Assembly: GCA_017311185.1 (NCBI GenBank)
Contig: JAESUZ010004136.1
Span: 434,001 to 498,000 of the forward strand
Reading direction: 5' to 3'
DNA length: 64,000 nucleotides
DNA from: Proteles cristata cristata
Lineage: Eukaryota; Chordata; Mammalia; Carnivora; Hyaenidae
Part shown: positions 28,051-39,437 of the stretch, one piece after another
How the letters are laid out: each line of letters begins with the position of its first letter
Position numbering within the stretch: the first letter of the stretch is position 1
The notes under the pieces: generated by a model
Told to the model about the DNA's origin: nothing
What the model saw: only the letters and a program-made list of their open reading frames with translations
The model's database searches: none
Program-made: the position numbers and the translations under genes

Positions 28051-29460
28051 GTAAGAACTGTTTATCAAAAAACATTAAAATACTTCAGTGAGTAGCTTAG
28101 GATGCTACACGCTTATGTTTCGTTTGGAAGGGTTTTCAGTCTTTTGTTCAGATATTGAATTTGGGCCAAATACCGACTTAATAACTGTTTTAAACCAAAT
28201 TTGCAAACTTTGAAAAGCAAATTGCATCACATAACTGTATGTCTGTTGAACAGATAAAACAAAGTTGTAGACGGGCTTTAGCCTTCCTTACTGGTTTGAA
28301 GGGTTAAATTAGCTAATCATAGTGAGAATATGATGGCAGTAGAACATCAGGAAGTTGAGCTGATAATTCTGCTAGGGTCTGTTTAATGAATAAAAGCACA
28401 CAGTAGAGTTTAATCACTCATTCTTTTTATTGCATTGCACATATATGTTCTAACTTTGAATGTTCAATATTTTTGGGTATTTAGTCCCTCTGGCAAAGCA
28501 ACATAATCTTTTTTACTTGCCTGGCGACCTTCTTTCTGAACGCTTTTGTAAACTTATAATCATGAGGAAGATACATTTATTCTTTGTGGCCCAAGGCATT
28601 TTTTACAGTTGAGTTCTGGAAATATTAGGGAGAAATAGGCTTAATTTCCATGAATCATGGAAGAGTATTACTGTATGTTATGCAACAGTTCTTTTTGGGT
28701 GTTGATTAGATAATTTGGCAGAAGGTCGAAAACAAACATCTTGACTTCTCTACCTGTGTGTAGCATGGGAGCTTTTTATTTTTGCCTTGACAAGTTTTGA
28801 TCAGAAGTCATACCTGGGTAGTCTATTTAGGATTGTGAAACTCAGAGCAGTATTCTGTTCGTATGTTTTGTTTGTGTGTGAGAATACACTATAGCGGAAT
28901 TCTAGCTTATTCTAGTATTACAGTGGTTGGACTTAGCAAGAAGAAGATGAAATTAGTCATGCTAATTTCAGAACTTGATGTATGCATAGGCCTCCTCTTT
29001 GTTTTTTCTCTTCGTAGCATTTTATGGTTTGGGGGTTGATAGGTCCCCAAGCAAAGGAAGTTATGTTTTAATTCATTAGTAAACATTGGTAGTAAGGTGA
29101 GGCTGTTCCAGAGGGTGTCTCAGTAGATTCAAGGCCAGAGAAAGATTAGAAAATAGGAAGGCAGATATCAAGAGCGGTTAAAGAGCTCTGTCAATGGGAG
29201 GTAGTAGAATGCCAAAATCATTTGCCTTAAATACCACTTGTAGCCTGTTTTTATTCCTTTATTTGAGGGCATGGTCAGGATATCAAGGTGTAATTGAGGT
29301 CCTTATCTTACAAGGCGTATTCAGTGGGATGTGGGGGCCATTCGAGGTTTTAAAGAAGAGGCACAACGTCCTTTAATTTTGCAGTGTACAGTTATAAAAG
29401 ATAAGGTCTTTTTATGAGAAACAAAAACTCATTCCAAGCTTAAATAGGCAGAGATAGGTC
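28051..29460 (+). other. MLLT10: Start of MLLT10 intron after coding exon 2, repeat-poor
   Basis: About 1.4 kb without recognisable SINE or L1, in contrast to the rest of this 33.4-kb intron (28051-61432). No gene or RNA seen. Confidence 0.5.
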
Positions 29461-29464
29461 ATCT

Positions 29465-29580
29465 TATTTATTTATTTGAAGATTTTATTTTTAAGGAATC
29501 TGTACACTCAACATGGGATTTGAACCCACGACTGGGGATCAAGAGTCACATGCTTTAGTGACTGAACCACCCAAGTGCCA
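29465..29580 (-). mobile_element. Older short CanSINE, antisense
   Basis: Short form with 'gggatttgaacccacgac' and 'ctgaaccacccaagtgcc', lacking the CT-rich tail region of the longer subfamilies. Confidence 0.8.
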
Positions 29581-29714
29581 CAAGGGCATTTTAACCTAAG
29601 AATAGAGGAGCTAAGAAGCCTAACATAGACATGTATCCATGACTTAGAGAATTAAATTAGTTTTTTTTCCTTTTTTTTTAAGTAAATCCTTCCCTTTCAG
29701 TAATTACATTATTA

Positions 29715-29816
29715 CTCTATTTATTTATTTTTAAAATAATTTCTACCTCCATGGTGGGGGTCAAACTCAGGACCTCAAGGTCAAGAATCATATGCTCTGA
29801 ACCAGCCAGGTGCCCC
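29715..29816 (-). mobile_element. Older short CanSINE, antisense
   Basis: Diverged copy ending 'gaaccagccaggtgcccc', with 'tcaaactcaggacctcaagg' in the B-box area. Confidence 0.75.
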
Positions 29817-29836
29817 AAGAATTTTTTATTTTATTT

Positions 29837-30017
29837 TATTTTTTTTTAATGTTTATTTTTGACAGAGAACGCACAAGCGCATGCTCTCACGCGAGTGGGG
29901 GAAGGGCAGAGAGAGGGAGACAGAGAATCCAGAGCAGGAATGGCGCTCAAACCAACTGTGAGATCATGACTCGAGCTGAAGTCGGATGCCCAACCAGCTG
30001 AGCTACCCAAGTGCCCC
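29837..30017 (-). mobile_element. CanSINE, antisense
   Basis: Ends 'gagctacccaagtgcccc' and directly abuts the next copy. Confidence 0.88.
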
Positions 30018-30300
30018 ATTATTTTTTTTAATGTTTATTTTGAGAGAGCACACACACGCATGACTGTGTTGCATGCACGCAGGAGAGGGACAGAGAGAAA
30101 GGAGAGAGAGTATCCCAAGGGACAGAGAGAGAGAGAGACAGAGAGAGACAGAGAGAGAGAGAGACAGAGAGAGAAGAGAAGAGAGAGTAGAGAGTATGCT
30201 GATAGCACGGAGCCCTGCTTTGGGTTTGATCTCACAAACTGCGAGATCATGATCTGAGCTGAAATCAAGAGTTGGACACTTAACTGACCGAACCACCCAG
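30018..30300 (-). mobile_element. CanSINE, antisense, with expanded GA tract
   Basis: Contains a long (GA)n/(GACA)n expansion at 30126-30190 and ends 'ccgaaccacccagaac'. Head-to-tail with the preceding copy. Confidence 0.85.
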
Positions 30301-30951
30301 AACTGATTAGTCTTAATCTTATTTTTGCTTTTCTCTGTCAGCTTTATTCTTTTCTCTTCTGCAGATTTCTCTGCTACTGGCTGTTTATTCTCTGTCAGAT
30401 ATGTTAAATATTCTTCAGCAATTATCTGGCTTAATCATCTTATCAAACCTTTGAGATATTTTGTTCTCATTTTATGGATAAAGACATCATGGTTTTAAGA
30501 GAAATGCATATCCATTTGGAGGCTAGGCTGTGATTAAGCTCTCAACCATCATATTCTGTATTGCCTCCTGTGGTGAAAAGGGGCCGTACTTCAGTTCCTA
30601 ATATTTTGTTTCCTGTCTCAAGAGATTAACTGTCCGTCTGAATCTCATGTTCCTATGGAGAGAAAAAAAACTGAGTTGGCTTGGATTGGATGAGGTGCGC
30701 AGCTCTGGAGCAGTTAGCCATGGCTAGACAGTAAGGTTGCTGAAGACACAAGATGTCTGTGGGTTTGAGATAGCTCATTTTTCAGTGAAGAGTGAATTAT
30801 GAGCTGGTAGTACTTTGGCAGATACTATAGAGTGAAAACCAGAGTAACAAAGTTGTAATTTCAAACGAGAAGTTTGGTAGCAGATGGAATGGATTTGAAA
30901 TGGGAGATTAGAAACCGAAACACAGGATATTACATTAAAAATGTGAGAGTA

Positions 30952-31178
30952 GGGGCGCCTGCGTGGCTCAGTTGGTTAAGCATCTGACTTCGGCTCAGGT
31001 CATGATCTCACAGTTTGTGGGTTCGAGCCCCGTGTTGGGCTCTGTGCTGACAGTGAGTTCAGAGCGTGGAGCCTGTTTCAGATTCTGTACCTCCCTCTTT
31101 CTCTCTGACCCTCCCCTGCTCACGCTCTCTCTCTCTCTGTCTCTCTCTCAGAAATAAATAAAACATTAAAAAAATTTA
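30952..31178 (+). mobile_element. CanSINE, sense, complete
   Basis: Starts 'ggggcgcctgcgtggctcag', has the CT-rich stretch and ends in an A-rich tail. Flanked by aaaaatgtgagagtag direct repeats. Confidence 0.95.
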
Positions 31179-31189
31179 AAAAAATGTGA

Positions 31190-32035
31190 GAGTAGAAGGG
31201 GAGGGAGTAGAAAGGAAGGGAAGGAACATTTTGAAAGATGAAATGACCAGTGGATATTGGGTAAAAGAAAGGGAATAATCAGAGATGATTCTGAGTATCA
31301 AAGTTAATCACTCTGGAATGGCGACCATAAATAGTCCCAGAGTAAAAGAAAGTTCTGTTTTGGGCATGTTAGTTTTGATGCTGCTAGGATTTTTCTTTGG
31401 AAATTTAGGATTAACGTAATGGAGTCTAGTTAGAGTTGTAGCTGCATAGAAGGAAGACTAGGAATCAATGCCACTTTTTTGTTAGAGAAAAGAAAAATGA
31501 AGACGGCTCTGGTGAATATCCATCCGCACTTGTGGAGAGTAAGAGACCCAGTTACCACAGATGGATAATGAGCCGTCGGGAAGGAAGAACCTGCAGTCGA
31601 AGACCTCTGGCTTCATAGGAAAGAACAGTTAACAGTGACCTGTTAGGACCTGTAAGGACCTGAAGGACTGAGAAGAGTTTGAGACCGTAGTCGTTCCCTG
31701 GTTTGGTCAGACCTCTCATTCCAGGGTGCTGAAGAGAGGAGAGACTGTAGGGTTAGAGTGTGTGTTGAAATAGTAAGCGGAGAGGAAAGTAAAAGTGAGG
31801 GAAAGTTTGGTTGGTTTTTAAGGGAAACTCTTTGTAGGTAGGCATTCATTGTTCAGAAAAAGCTCTTGAATTGCTTTATTTACCTCAAGTGAACATGTAT
31901 TTGTGCTGAAGATTTTTGATGAGACTTAGCATTGTTTACTAACTACTTTCTTGGTGGTTAGAAATTGACACTTACTGATGACTGTTTTGTATTTTATGGT
32001 TATTTGTTCCTAATTACCACAGGCTGAGGAGACTT
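31190..32035. other. Intronic single-copy sequence
   Basis: No gene or young transposon recognised. Confidence 0.4.
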
Positions 32036-32047
32036 ATCGGAAATTTT

Positions 32048-32266
32048 ATCTTTTCTTTTATTATGTTTTTATTTATTATTGAGACAGAGAGAAGCAGAGT
32101 ACGAGTGGGGGAGGGGCAGAGAGAGAGGGAGACCTAGAATCCGAAGCAGGTTCCAGGCTCTGAGCTGCCAGCACAGAGCCTGACGTGGGGCTCGAACTCA
32201 CGAACTGCGAGATCGTGACCTGAGCCAAAGTTGGATGCCTAACTGACTGAGCCACCCAGGCACCCC
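32048..32266 (-). mobile_element. CanSINE, antisense
   Basis: Ends 'gagccacccaggcacccc'. Flanking ggaaattttat repeats mark the target site. Confidence 0.93.
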
Positions 32267-33061
32267 ACTGGAAATTTTATGTATTTTTATAATTTTAATG
32301 AGATAAAGAAGATATATTAGATTTTAAATATTTCTACTTTGGAAACATAGTGAGAGTGGATTGTACAAGAGTAAAATGGCCAAAAGCCCATTAGGATTTT
32401 ACATTATTTACATATTGCTCTTCTAGCTCTAAATTAAAAGACTATTTTCTATTGGAGGTGAGATGTAACTTTTTCCTACCATTCTGCCTCTTTATATTGT
32501 ACGTATTCCTGGCTTCTTAACATTGTGGGGAAATGTAAACCAAGATTTTAGGGATTGACCTAGAGTGGCACATTTTATTTTTGAGTTTTTGTTTAATGAA
32601 TATATATAATGCAAAAAAGTCCCTATATGTTTATAAAACCATCTAAAGTATATGCTTAACTATAGTGTATTTTTATTAAATTTTATTAAGTAAAATTGCA
32701 TTAGTATTTATTTGTCACAAATAGTTATGAGTATAGAACATAAAATATTTACCACTCACAATGAACTAATATTGATTCTTCTGTTGGCCTCAAATCTTGC
32801 CTTCTTCTTAAAAAGAATAATGAATACAAAAAAATTAAGTTGAAATACTTATTGTATTCTCCCCAGTTTGAGTCATCCATTGTCCTTTTAATGTGTCTTG
32901 GGACTAACCACCCCCCCCCTTTCCTTTCCAGTTTCATTGGTATATAATTGACATAACGTTGTATTATTTTAGGTTCTACAGGTAATGATATGTTTATATA
33001 TTGCAAAACAATTACCACAGTGAATTTAGTTAACACTCATCACCTAACATAGTTGCAATTT

Positions 33062-33262
33062 TCTTTTTCTTTTTTTTAAGTTTACTTATTTATTTTGGAG
33101 GGGGGGAGAGAGTGTGTGAGAGAGAGAGAGAGAATGAATATGAATCCCAAGCAGACTCCATGCTGTCAGCCTTATGTGGGGCTTGATCTCATAAACCAAG
33201 ATCATGACCTGAGCCAAAATTGAGATTTGGTCACTTAACCGACTGAGCCACCCAGGAGCCCC
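33062..33262 (-). mobile_element. CanSINE inside L1, antisense
   Basis: Ends 'gagccacccaggagcccc'; its (GA)n region is prominent. Confidence 0.88.
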
Positions 33263-33287
33263 TGTTTTTGTTTTTGTTTTTGTTTTT

Positions 33288-33406
33288 AAGTAGTCTTCTT
33301 GTCCTTCCTGGAGCTCAACATAAGGCTTGAATTCATGATTCTGAGATGAAGATCTGAGCTGAGATCAAGAGTTGGGCGCTTGACCAACTGAACCGCCCAC
33401 GTGCCC
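33288..33406 (-). mobile_element. Older short CanSINE, antisense
   Basis: Diverged copy with 'aaggcttgaattcatgattc' and end 'gaaccgcccacgtgccc'. Separated from the previous copy by a TTTTTG run. Confidence 0.75.
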
Positions 33407-33446
33407 TGTTTCATTTCTTTTGATGAGACTTTTGAAATTTATTCTT

Positions 33447-33550
33447 GGAGTGCCTGGTTGGCCCAGTTTGTAGTGCATAGGACTCTTGATCTCAAGGTAG
33501 TGAGTTCAGGCCCCATGTTTGGGTGTAAAGCCTCCTTAAAAAACAAAAAC
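33447..33550 (+). mobile_element. Older short CanSINE, sense
   Basis: Starts 'ggagtgcctggttggcccag', includes 'actcttgatctcaaggtagt' and ends in an A-rich tail. Confidence 0.8.
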
Positions 33551-33816
33551 AACTTGAAAAACAAGATTTACTCTTAGTAACTTTCATATACACAATACAG
33601 TAATGTTAACTATAGTCACCATGCTGTATATTACATTTCTAGAACTTACCGTGTAACTGGTGGTTTCTACCTTTTGACTGACCACCTCACCCATTTTCCC
33701 CACCTCACCCATTTTCCCCACCCTCCATCCATTGTCTCTGGCAGCTACCACTCTGTTCTCTATTTCTATGAGAGTGGTTTTTTTAGAGTCTATATATAAG
33801 TTGAGATCATATAGTA

Positions 33817-34290
33817 CAGACGGTTCCTGACTTAGGATGTTTCGACTTTACGGTCTTGTGAAAGGAGTATATGTTCAGTAGAAACTGTATTTCCAATTTT
33901 GATTTTGGTCTCTTCCCAGAGTAGTGATACACAGTGCGATAACTCGTGATGCTGGGCAGCAACAGGGAGCCTCCGCTCCTAGTCAGCTGCCAACTTGATT
34001 AGGAAGGCGAATAACTGATATACTTACAACCATCTGTACCCTTACAGCCATTCTATTGTTCATGGTCAGTGCAGTATTGAGTATGTAACACTTTATTACG
34101 AAATAGGTTCTGCGTTTTACCCCACTATAGGCTAATGTAAATGTTCTGAACACGTTTAAGGTAGACTAGGCTAAGCTGTGATGTTTGGTAGGTAGGTTAG
34201 GTGTATTAAATGCTTTTTCAGCTTATGATATTTTTCAGCTTGTGATAGGTTTATTGGGACACAACCCCATTGTATACCGAGGAATATCTG
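33817..34290. mobile_element. Tigger/pogo-like DNA transposon relic
   Basis: 474-base insert in the old L1, flanked by TA on both sides. The left end reads cagacggttcctgacttagg. The reverse complement of the right end reads cagatattcctcggtata. These are imperfect terminal inverted repeats, and a TA target fits the Tc1/mariner-pogo group. Internal text ('ggctaatgtaaatgttctg', 'taggctaagctgtgatgttt') matches a mammalian repeat I know but cannot name with certainty. No transposase frame remains. Confidence 0.75.
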
Positions 34291-34632
34291 TATTCGTCTT
34301 TCTCTGATTTGTTTCACTTAGCGTAATGCTCTCAAGGTCCATCTGTGTTGTTGCTAACAGCATGATTTCCTTCCTTTTTATGACCGAATAATATTCCATT
34401 GGATGCATATGCTACCATCTGTTTTAGTGCTTTCACTGCGTGTATGTATTCATAAATACCATCTAGTATTATTTTACAGGAATGGTATCATTGTATGTAT
34501 GTTCTGTAACTTGTGATATAGCTGCATTAATACATGACTGATCTAGTTCATTCTTTGTATCTGCTTTTTAGTGTTTTGTTACAGAGCCACAATTTATTTA
34601 ATTTTCTTATTTTCATGTTTATATTTTATTTT

Positions 34633-34825
34633 TTTTAGACGTTTATTTATTTTGAGAGAGAAAGAGTGCATGAACAGGGAAGGGGCAGAGAGAGAGAATC
34701 CCAAGCAGGCTTAACACTGCCAGCAGAGACCCTGATGTGGGGCTTGAACCCACGAATCATGAGATCATAATCTGAGCTGAAATTAAGAGTTGAATACTTT
34801 ACCGACTGAGCCACCCAAGTGTCCC
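34633..34825 (-). mobile_element. CanSINE, antisense
   Basis: Ends 'gagccacccaagtgtccc'; a slightly diverged copy. Confidence 0.88.
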
Positions 34826-34933
34826 GAGTTGTGTTTTTTTTAAAAAAGAAGTTTATAATTTAGATATAACATTCCTGATGTTTTTGTTCAATCCAGGTTT
34901 TTGTTTCCCTTGGTGCTTTATGGTCATTTTCTT

Positions 34934-35141
34934 AAAAAAATTTTTTTTGAATGTTTAGTTTTGAAAAAGACAGAGTGCGAGTGGGGGAGGATCAGAGAGA
35001 GAGGGAGACACCGAATCTGAAGCAGCGCTCCAGGCTCTGAGCTGTCAGCACAGAGCCCCATGTGGGGCTTGAACCCACAAAGTGAGATCATGACCTGAGC
35101 CACAGTTGGACACTTAACCGACTGAGCTACCCAGGCGCCCC
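34934..35141 (-). mobile_element. CanSINE, antisense
   Basis: Ends 'gagctacccaggcgcccc'; carries the 'gctgtcagcacagagccc' form of the older subfamily. Confidence 0.9.
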
Positions 35142-35149
35142 TCTTTTTT

Positions 35150-35690
35150 TAATTGTCATACAGATTTAGGGTTCCCTCTCCAGAGTCCATGCCTAGTAAG
35201 CAGTAAGCAAGCTATATTTGTCTCTTTGTCTGAGAATGTTACTATTTTTCTGTCTTGTATGCTTTGAATTTTAGAGTAATAGTGGTTTTCCTGTAAGTAA
35301 AGAATTTATTCTGGTTTGTCTTATGGTATTTAATTGTGCTAATAGCAAATCTGTTGACAGTGTGTTTGTCCTGCTTCAGAGTTGATCTGCTTTTTCATTC
35401 CTTGGACTCAATTTTTATTGCATTTTGGCAAGTTTTCTGCTCTCTCTTCAAATGTCACCTTCCCACTTAATTTTTTTCCGGAACTGTTACTTACGTATAT
35501 GCTTGAGATTTTTATTCTTTTTTGCTTGCCTTTTAATTTCTCTTTCATCATATTTTCTATTTTATCTCTCTATTTTGGATAATGTCTTTAGCTCTGTCCT
35601 GAAATTTATACATATTGTTAACCCTTTGTGTGAATTTCTTGTTTGTGTAAAGTATATCTAGAATTTCTATTTTTATTTTTCCATTAGCCT
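35150..35690. other. T-rich intronic sequence, possibly old L1
   Basis: No gene seen. The T-rich character and frames such as 35382-35582 suggest a decayed antisense L1, but no hallmark is clear enough. Confidence 0.3.
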
Positions 35691-35695
35691 CTTCT

Positions 35696-35817
35696 TTTTT
35701 TTATTTTTATTTTTTCTACAAATAGTTTATTATCAAATTAGTTTCCACATAACACTCAGTGCTCATCCCCACAAGTGTCCTCCTCCATGCCCATCCCCCC
35801 TCCCCCCATAACCTCTT
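35696..35817 (-). mobile_element. L1 3' UTR end, antisense
   Basis: Very short 5'-truncated L1: 'cagtgctcatccccacaagt' and 'ccatgcccatcccccctccc' mirror the 3' end of the sense L1 at 26460-26555. Confidence 0.85.
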
Positions 35818-36024
35818 CTTTTTTTTTTTTTTAATGTTTTTTATTTATTTCTAAGAGAGAGAGTGAGCAGGGAGGGTCAGAGACAGAGGGAGTCACAGAC
35901 TGAAACAGGCTCCAGGCTCTGAGCTGGCAGTCAGCACAGAGCCCGACGCGGGCTCGAACCCACAAACCGCGAGATCATGACCTGAGCGAAAGTCGGACGC
36001 TCCGACTAAGCCACCCAGGCGCCC
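35818..36024 (-). mobile_element. Young CanSINE subfamily, antisense (1 of 3 in series)
   Basis: Carries the young-subfamily marks 'gcgaaagtcgg', 'ggcagtcagcacagagcc' and 'gactaagccaccc', but lacks the 'ttaac' of the head. Directly followed by a second copy. Confidence 0.93.
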
Positions 36025-36267
36025 TTCTTTTTTTTTTTTTTTAATATTTTTTATTTATTTCTAGGAGAGAGAGAAAGAGACAGACAGACAGACAGCGTGA
36101 GCAGGGGTGGGTCAGAGAGAGAGGGAGTCACAGACTCCGAAAGAGGCTCCAGGCTCTGAAGCTGACAGCCAGCACAGAGCCCGACGCGGGGCTCGAACCC
36201 ACCAACCGCGAGAACATGACCTAAGCGAAAGTCGGACGCTTAACCGACTAAGCCACCCAGGCGCCCC
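36025..36267 (-). mobile_element. Young CanSINE subfamily, antisense (2 of 3)
   Basis: Carries 'cctaagcgaaagtcgg' and an extra (GACA)n run. Followed by 'tagcctcttctt', also present before the L1 scrap at 35685 and after the third copy as gcctcttctt. Confidence 0.93.
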
Positions 36268-36279
36268 ATAGCCTCTTCT

Positions 36280-36512
36280 TATTTATTTATTTATTTATTT
36301 TTATTTTTTAATTTTTTTTTTTTATTTCTAGGAGAGAGAGAGAGAGGAACAGGGGAGGGTCAGAGAGAGAGGGAGTCACAGATTGAAACAGGCTCCAGGC
36401 TCTGAGCTGGCAGTCAGCACAGAGCCCGACGCGGGACTCCAACCCACGAACCGCGAGATCATGACCTAAGCGAAAGTCGGACGCTTAACCGACTAAGCAA
36501 CCCAAGCGCCCC
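36280..36512 (-). mobile_element. Young CanSINE subfamily, antisense (3 of 3)
   Basis: Carries 'cctaagcgaaagtcgg'; ends 'gcaacccaagcgcccc' before 'gcctcttctttttt'. Confidence 0.93.
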
Positions 36513-36599
36513 CGCCTCTTCTTTTTTAATAATATTTTGCTATTATTGTCTAATGGATTATATTCCTTTATTCTTTGAACATTTGAAACACTTATTTTA

Positions 36600-36700
36600 G
36601 GGGTCCCTGGATGGGTCAGTCGGCGGAGCACGTGACTCTTGATCTCAGGGTCATGAGTTCAAGTTCCACATTGGGCAAAGAGCTTACTTAAAAAAAAAAT
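36600..36700 (+). mobile_element. Older short CanSINE, sense
   Basis: Starts 'ggggtccctggatgggtcag' and ends in poly(A); acttatttta repeats on both sides. Confidence 0.88.
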
Positions 36701-36879
36701 ACTTATTTTAAAACTGCTTAGAGATTTTAGAATTCTCTAATTAGAATTAGAATTGTTTGCTAACTCTGTGGTAGATGTCTCTATTGTAATTTTTGGACTG
36801 TAATCCTCAGAAGTTGTCTTCCTTGGGATTTCTGTTCCTCTAGGAACACAGTGCTGATGTTGCTGTGGAAACTATTATT

Positions 36880-37100
36880 ATTACTAGTTTTTAATGTTTA
36901 TATATATTTTTGAGAGAGAGTGCATGTGGGAGTGGGAGATGGAGGGGCAGAGAAAGAGGGAGATTATCCCAAGCAGGCTCCGGGCTGTCAATGCAGAGCC
37001 AGCCGTGGGGTTCAATCTCCCTTACCAAACTGTGAGCTCATGACCTGAGCTGAAATCAGGAGTTTGACACCCAGATGCCTCAGTACCCTTTAGATAGAGG
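36880..37100 (-). mobile_element. CanSINE, antisense, truncated head
   Basis: Clear (GA)n and tRNA-like B-box area, but the head ends in 'acacccagatgcctcagtac', with loss of 'gactgagccacc'. Confidence 0.8.
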
Positions 37101-37660
37101 ATATTGGGCCCCACACTCTCTCAACACAGGCTTGAGTTTCCAGTTTTTCGAGAGTGATTCCTCATATCCAGAACAGACATCTTACTTCAGTGCAGCATCT
37201 CTAGGCTTACTGGTCTAGGCCGTGTTTTTCTAGGATAGATTCCCCTCTGGTTGTGTGATAGGCCCTTAACAGCGTCTGTCCTCATGCTGGGAACCCCGTT
37301 AGAACTTTTTATTTGCGTGTCTAGGGTTTGTGCTGGTGTCCTAGTCAACCCCAGCCTCTAGGGTGTATGTATTATATATTAGATTTGGTATCTTCATTGA
37401 GTGCCTCAGCTTCAACTAATGTTTATTCTTGTAGCTTTTCTTTTTTTTTATTTCTGCCACCTGGAGATTTACCTTTATTTACGTAATTAAACATTGTTTT
37501 CAAATGTATTTATCATTGAGTTCTTTTTATTTTAATTTACCTTTGAATCCCGAGTGTAGGAAGGCAGCTGCAGTTTTAAAATTTCATATATAACTTTCTC
37601 CTTTTTATTTCTGTACAAGCAGTTTAGCTCGTATACTTTAAATAGAATGCCTTCTGAATT

Positions 37661-37848
37661 GGGCGCTTGGGTGGCTCATTCGGTTGAGCATCTGACTGGC
37701 TCAGGTCATGGAGCTTGCTTTGGATTCTGTGTCTCTCTCTGCCCCTCCCCCACTCTTGCTCAGTCTCTCTCTCTCTCTCTCTGTCTCTGCTGTCTCTGTC
37801 TCTCTCTCTCTCTCACTCTCACTCTTTCAAAACTCAAAAATAAACATT
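37661..37848 (+). mobile_element. CanSINE, sense, internally deleted
   Basis: Starts 'gggcgcttgggtggctcatt'. It lacks the segment from the B box to the central region, then has a long CT-rich tract and a short A-tail. Confidence 0.88.
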
Positions 37849-38300
37849 GGGGCACCTGGGTGGCTCAGTCAACCGTTAAGTGTCTGACTTCAACTCAATC
37901 ATGATCTCACGGTTCTTGTGTTCAAGTCCTGCATGGGGCTAGGTACTGACTGCTCATAGCCTGGAGTCTGCTTTGGATTCTTTTTTTTTTTATTAAAAAA
38001 AAAAATTTTTTTTTTAATGTTTTATTTCTAGGAGAGAGAGAGAGACAGCGTGAGCAGGGGAGGGTCAGAGAGAGAGGGAGTCACAGACTGAAACAGGCTC
38101 CAGGCTCTGAGCTGGCAGTCAGCACAGAGCCCGACGCGGGGCTCAAACCCACGAACCGTGAGATCATGACCTAAGCGAAAGTCGGACGCTCAACCGACTA
38201 AGCCACCCAGGCGCCCCAAGGATTCTGTGTCTCCCTCTCTCTCTGCCCCTCCCCTACTCTCGCTCGTCTCAAAAATAAATAAACATTTAAAAAAAAAAAG
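37849..38300 (+). mobile_element. CanSINE, sense, split by a younger copy
   Basis: Head part 37849-37981 and tail part 38220-38300 belong to one element, cut at ggattct, which is repeated on both sides of the inserted copy. Confidence 0.93.
37982..38217 (-). mobile_element. Young CanSINE nested in an older CanSINE, antisense
   Basis: Carries 'cctaagcgaaagtcgg' and 'gactaagccacccaggcgcc'. Opposite orientation to the host SINE, so the two could form an inverted-repeat hairpin in the pre-mRNA. Confidence 0.95.
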
Positions 38301-38844
38301 AATGCTTTCAGAGTTAAACGTTTGCTAACAATTTTTTCTTATTGTTGATTCATAGCTGATACTTGCCTTTAAATTCCTCATAGTACGTTAAGTTCTTAGA
38401 GCTTTGAAAGAGGTGCTTTTAGAAAGTTAACAGAGTGCTTATCACAGTAGAAAAAATAGAGTAAATGGCCAATTTCTGTGGTCTTTTTGGAGTCCTTTTA
38501 CTGTGAGAAGAGCCTAACCTACTGGCTGCTATGAAGTAGGTGCTTAACACTTGTTTGTGTCATTGTCTAACCTGCCTGTGCAACTAATGAGAGAAAGGAA
38601 ATTGATACCATGGCACCTGTTTGTTCCTTTTTTTTTTTGGATTTAATTTTTATGTTTATCAGCGATAAATGCATATAGTCTAAGTCTGAAAATACCAAAA
38701 ACTTCTCACCCAAGAAAAATAGTACCTTGTTGCTTTGCCCTTGAACCCTCATCTCATTACCAGAAGCAACCTCTTTTGGCTGCTCTTTCTGACGCTTGTA
38801 TATTTCTAAAAGGAACGTATAAGCAATTATTGTTTTTTTTTTTT

Positions 38845-39068
38845 TTAATTTTTTTTTTTTTTTAATCTTTTTATTTCTAGGAGAGAGAGAGAGAGACAGC
38901 ATGAGCAGGGGAGGGTCAGAGAGAGAGGGAGTCACAGACTGAAACAGGCTCCAGGCTCTGAGCCGGCAGTCAGCACAGAGCCCGACGCGGGGCTCGAACC
39001 CACGAACCGCGAGATCATGACCCAAGCGAAAGTCGGACGCTTAACCGACTAAGCCACCCAGGCGCCCC
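38845..39068 (-). mobile_element. Young CanSINE, antisense, with target duplication
   Basis: Carries the 'cccaagcgaaagtcgg' variant. Flanked by gcaattattgtttttt on both sides. Confidence 0.95.
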
Positions 39069-39107
39069 GCAATTATTGTTTTTTATTTATTTTTATTTTA
39101 TTATACA

Positions 39108-39302
39108 GAATTTTAAATATTTATTTTGAAAGAGATTTAGAGCATGAGCAGGGGAAGGGCAGGGAGGAGAGAGGACCCCAAGCCCTCTCTGCACTATCAG
39201 CTCAGAGCTTGAGTTGGGGCTCCAACTCACGAACCATGAGATCGTGACCTGAGGTGAAATCAAGAGTCCAGTGTTTAATCAACTGAGCTACCAAGGTGCC
39301 CC
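39108..39302 (-). mobile_element. CanSINE, antisense, diverged
   Basis: Ends 'gagctaccaaggtgcccc'; older than the copy immediately to its left. Confidence 0.82.
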
Positions 39303-39311
39303 GCAGCTATT

Positions 39312-39425
39312 GCTTTATAAAGTTTATTTTTATTGAGTAAGCTGTATACTCAACTTGGGGCTTGAACTCAACCCTGAGATGAAGAGTTGCATGCTCTACT
39401 GACTGAGCCAGCAATGCAACTCATA
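39312..39425 (-). mobile_element. Older short CanSINE, antisense
   Basis: Contains 'gtatactcaacttggggctt' and 'ctactgactgagccagcaat'. Confidence 0.75.
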
Positions 39426-39437
39426 AGCAGCTATTCT

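Larger units (their letters stand above)
32930..34500 (-). mobile_element. Old L1M 3' region, antisense, interrupted
   Basis: Segments at about 32930-33060, 33560-33815 and 34292-34410 read as one ancient antisense L1 3' end, with 'ggtatataattgacataacg', 'accactctgttctctatttc' and 'gaataatattccattgga'. It was later interrupted by three SINEs and one DNA transposon. A short tandem duplication (cctcacccattttcccca twice) lies near 33690. Confidence 0.7.

Noticed and set aside
35818..36512. CRISPR-like or satellite array
   Set aside because: The repeated units are full SINE copies with poly(T) ends and tRNA-like heads, not short repeats with spacers, and the genome is mammalian.
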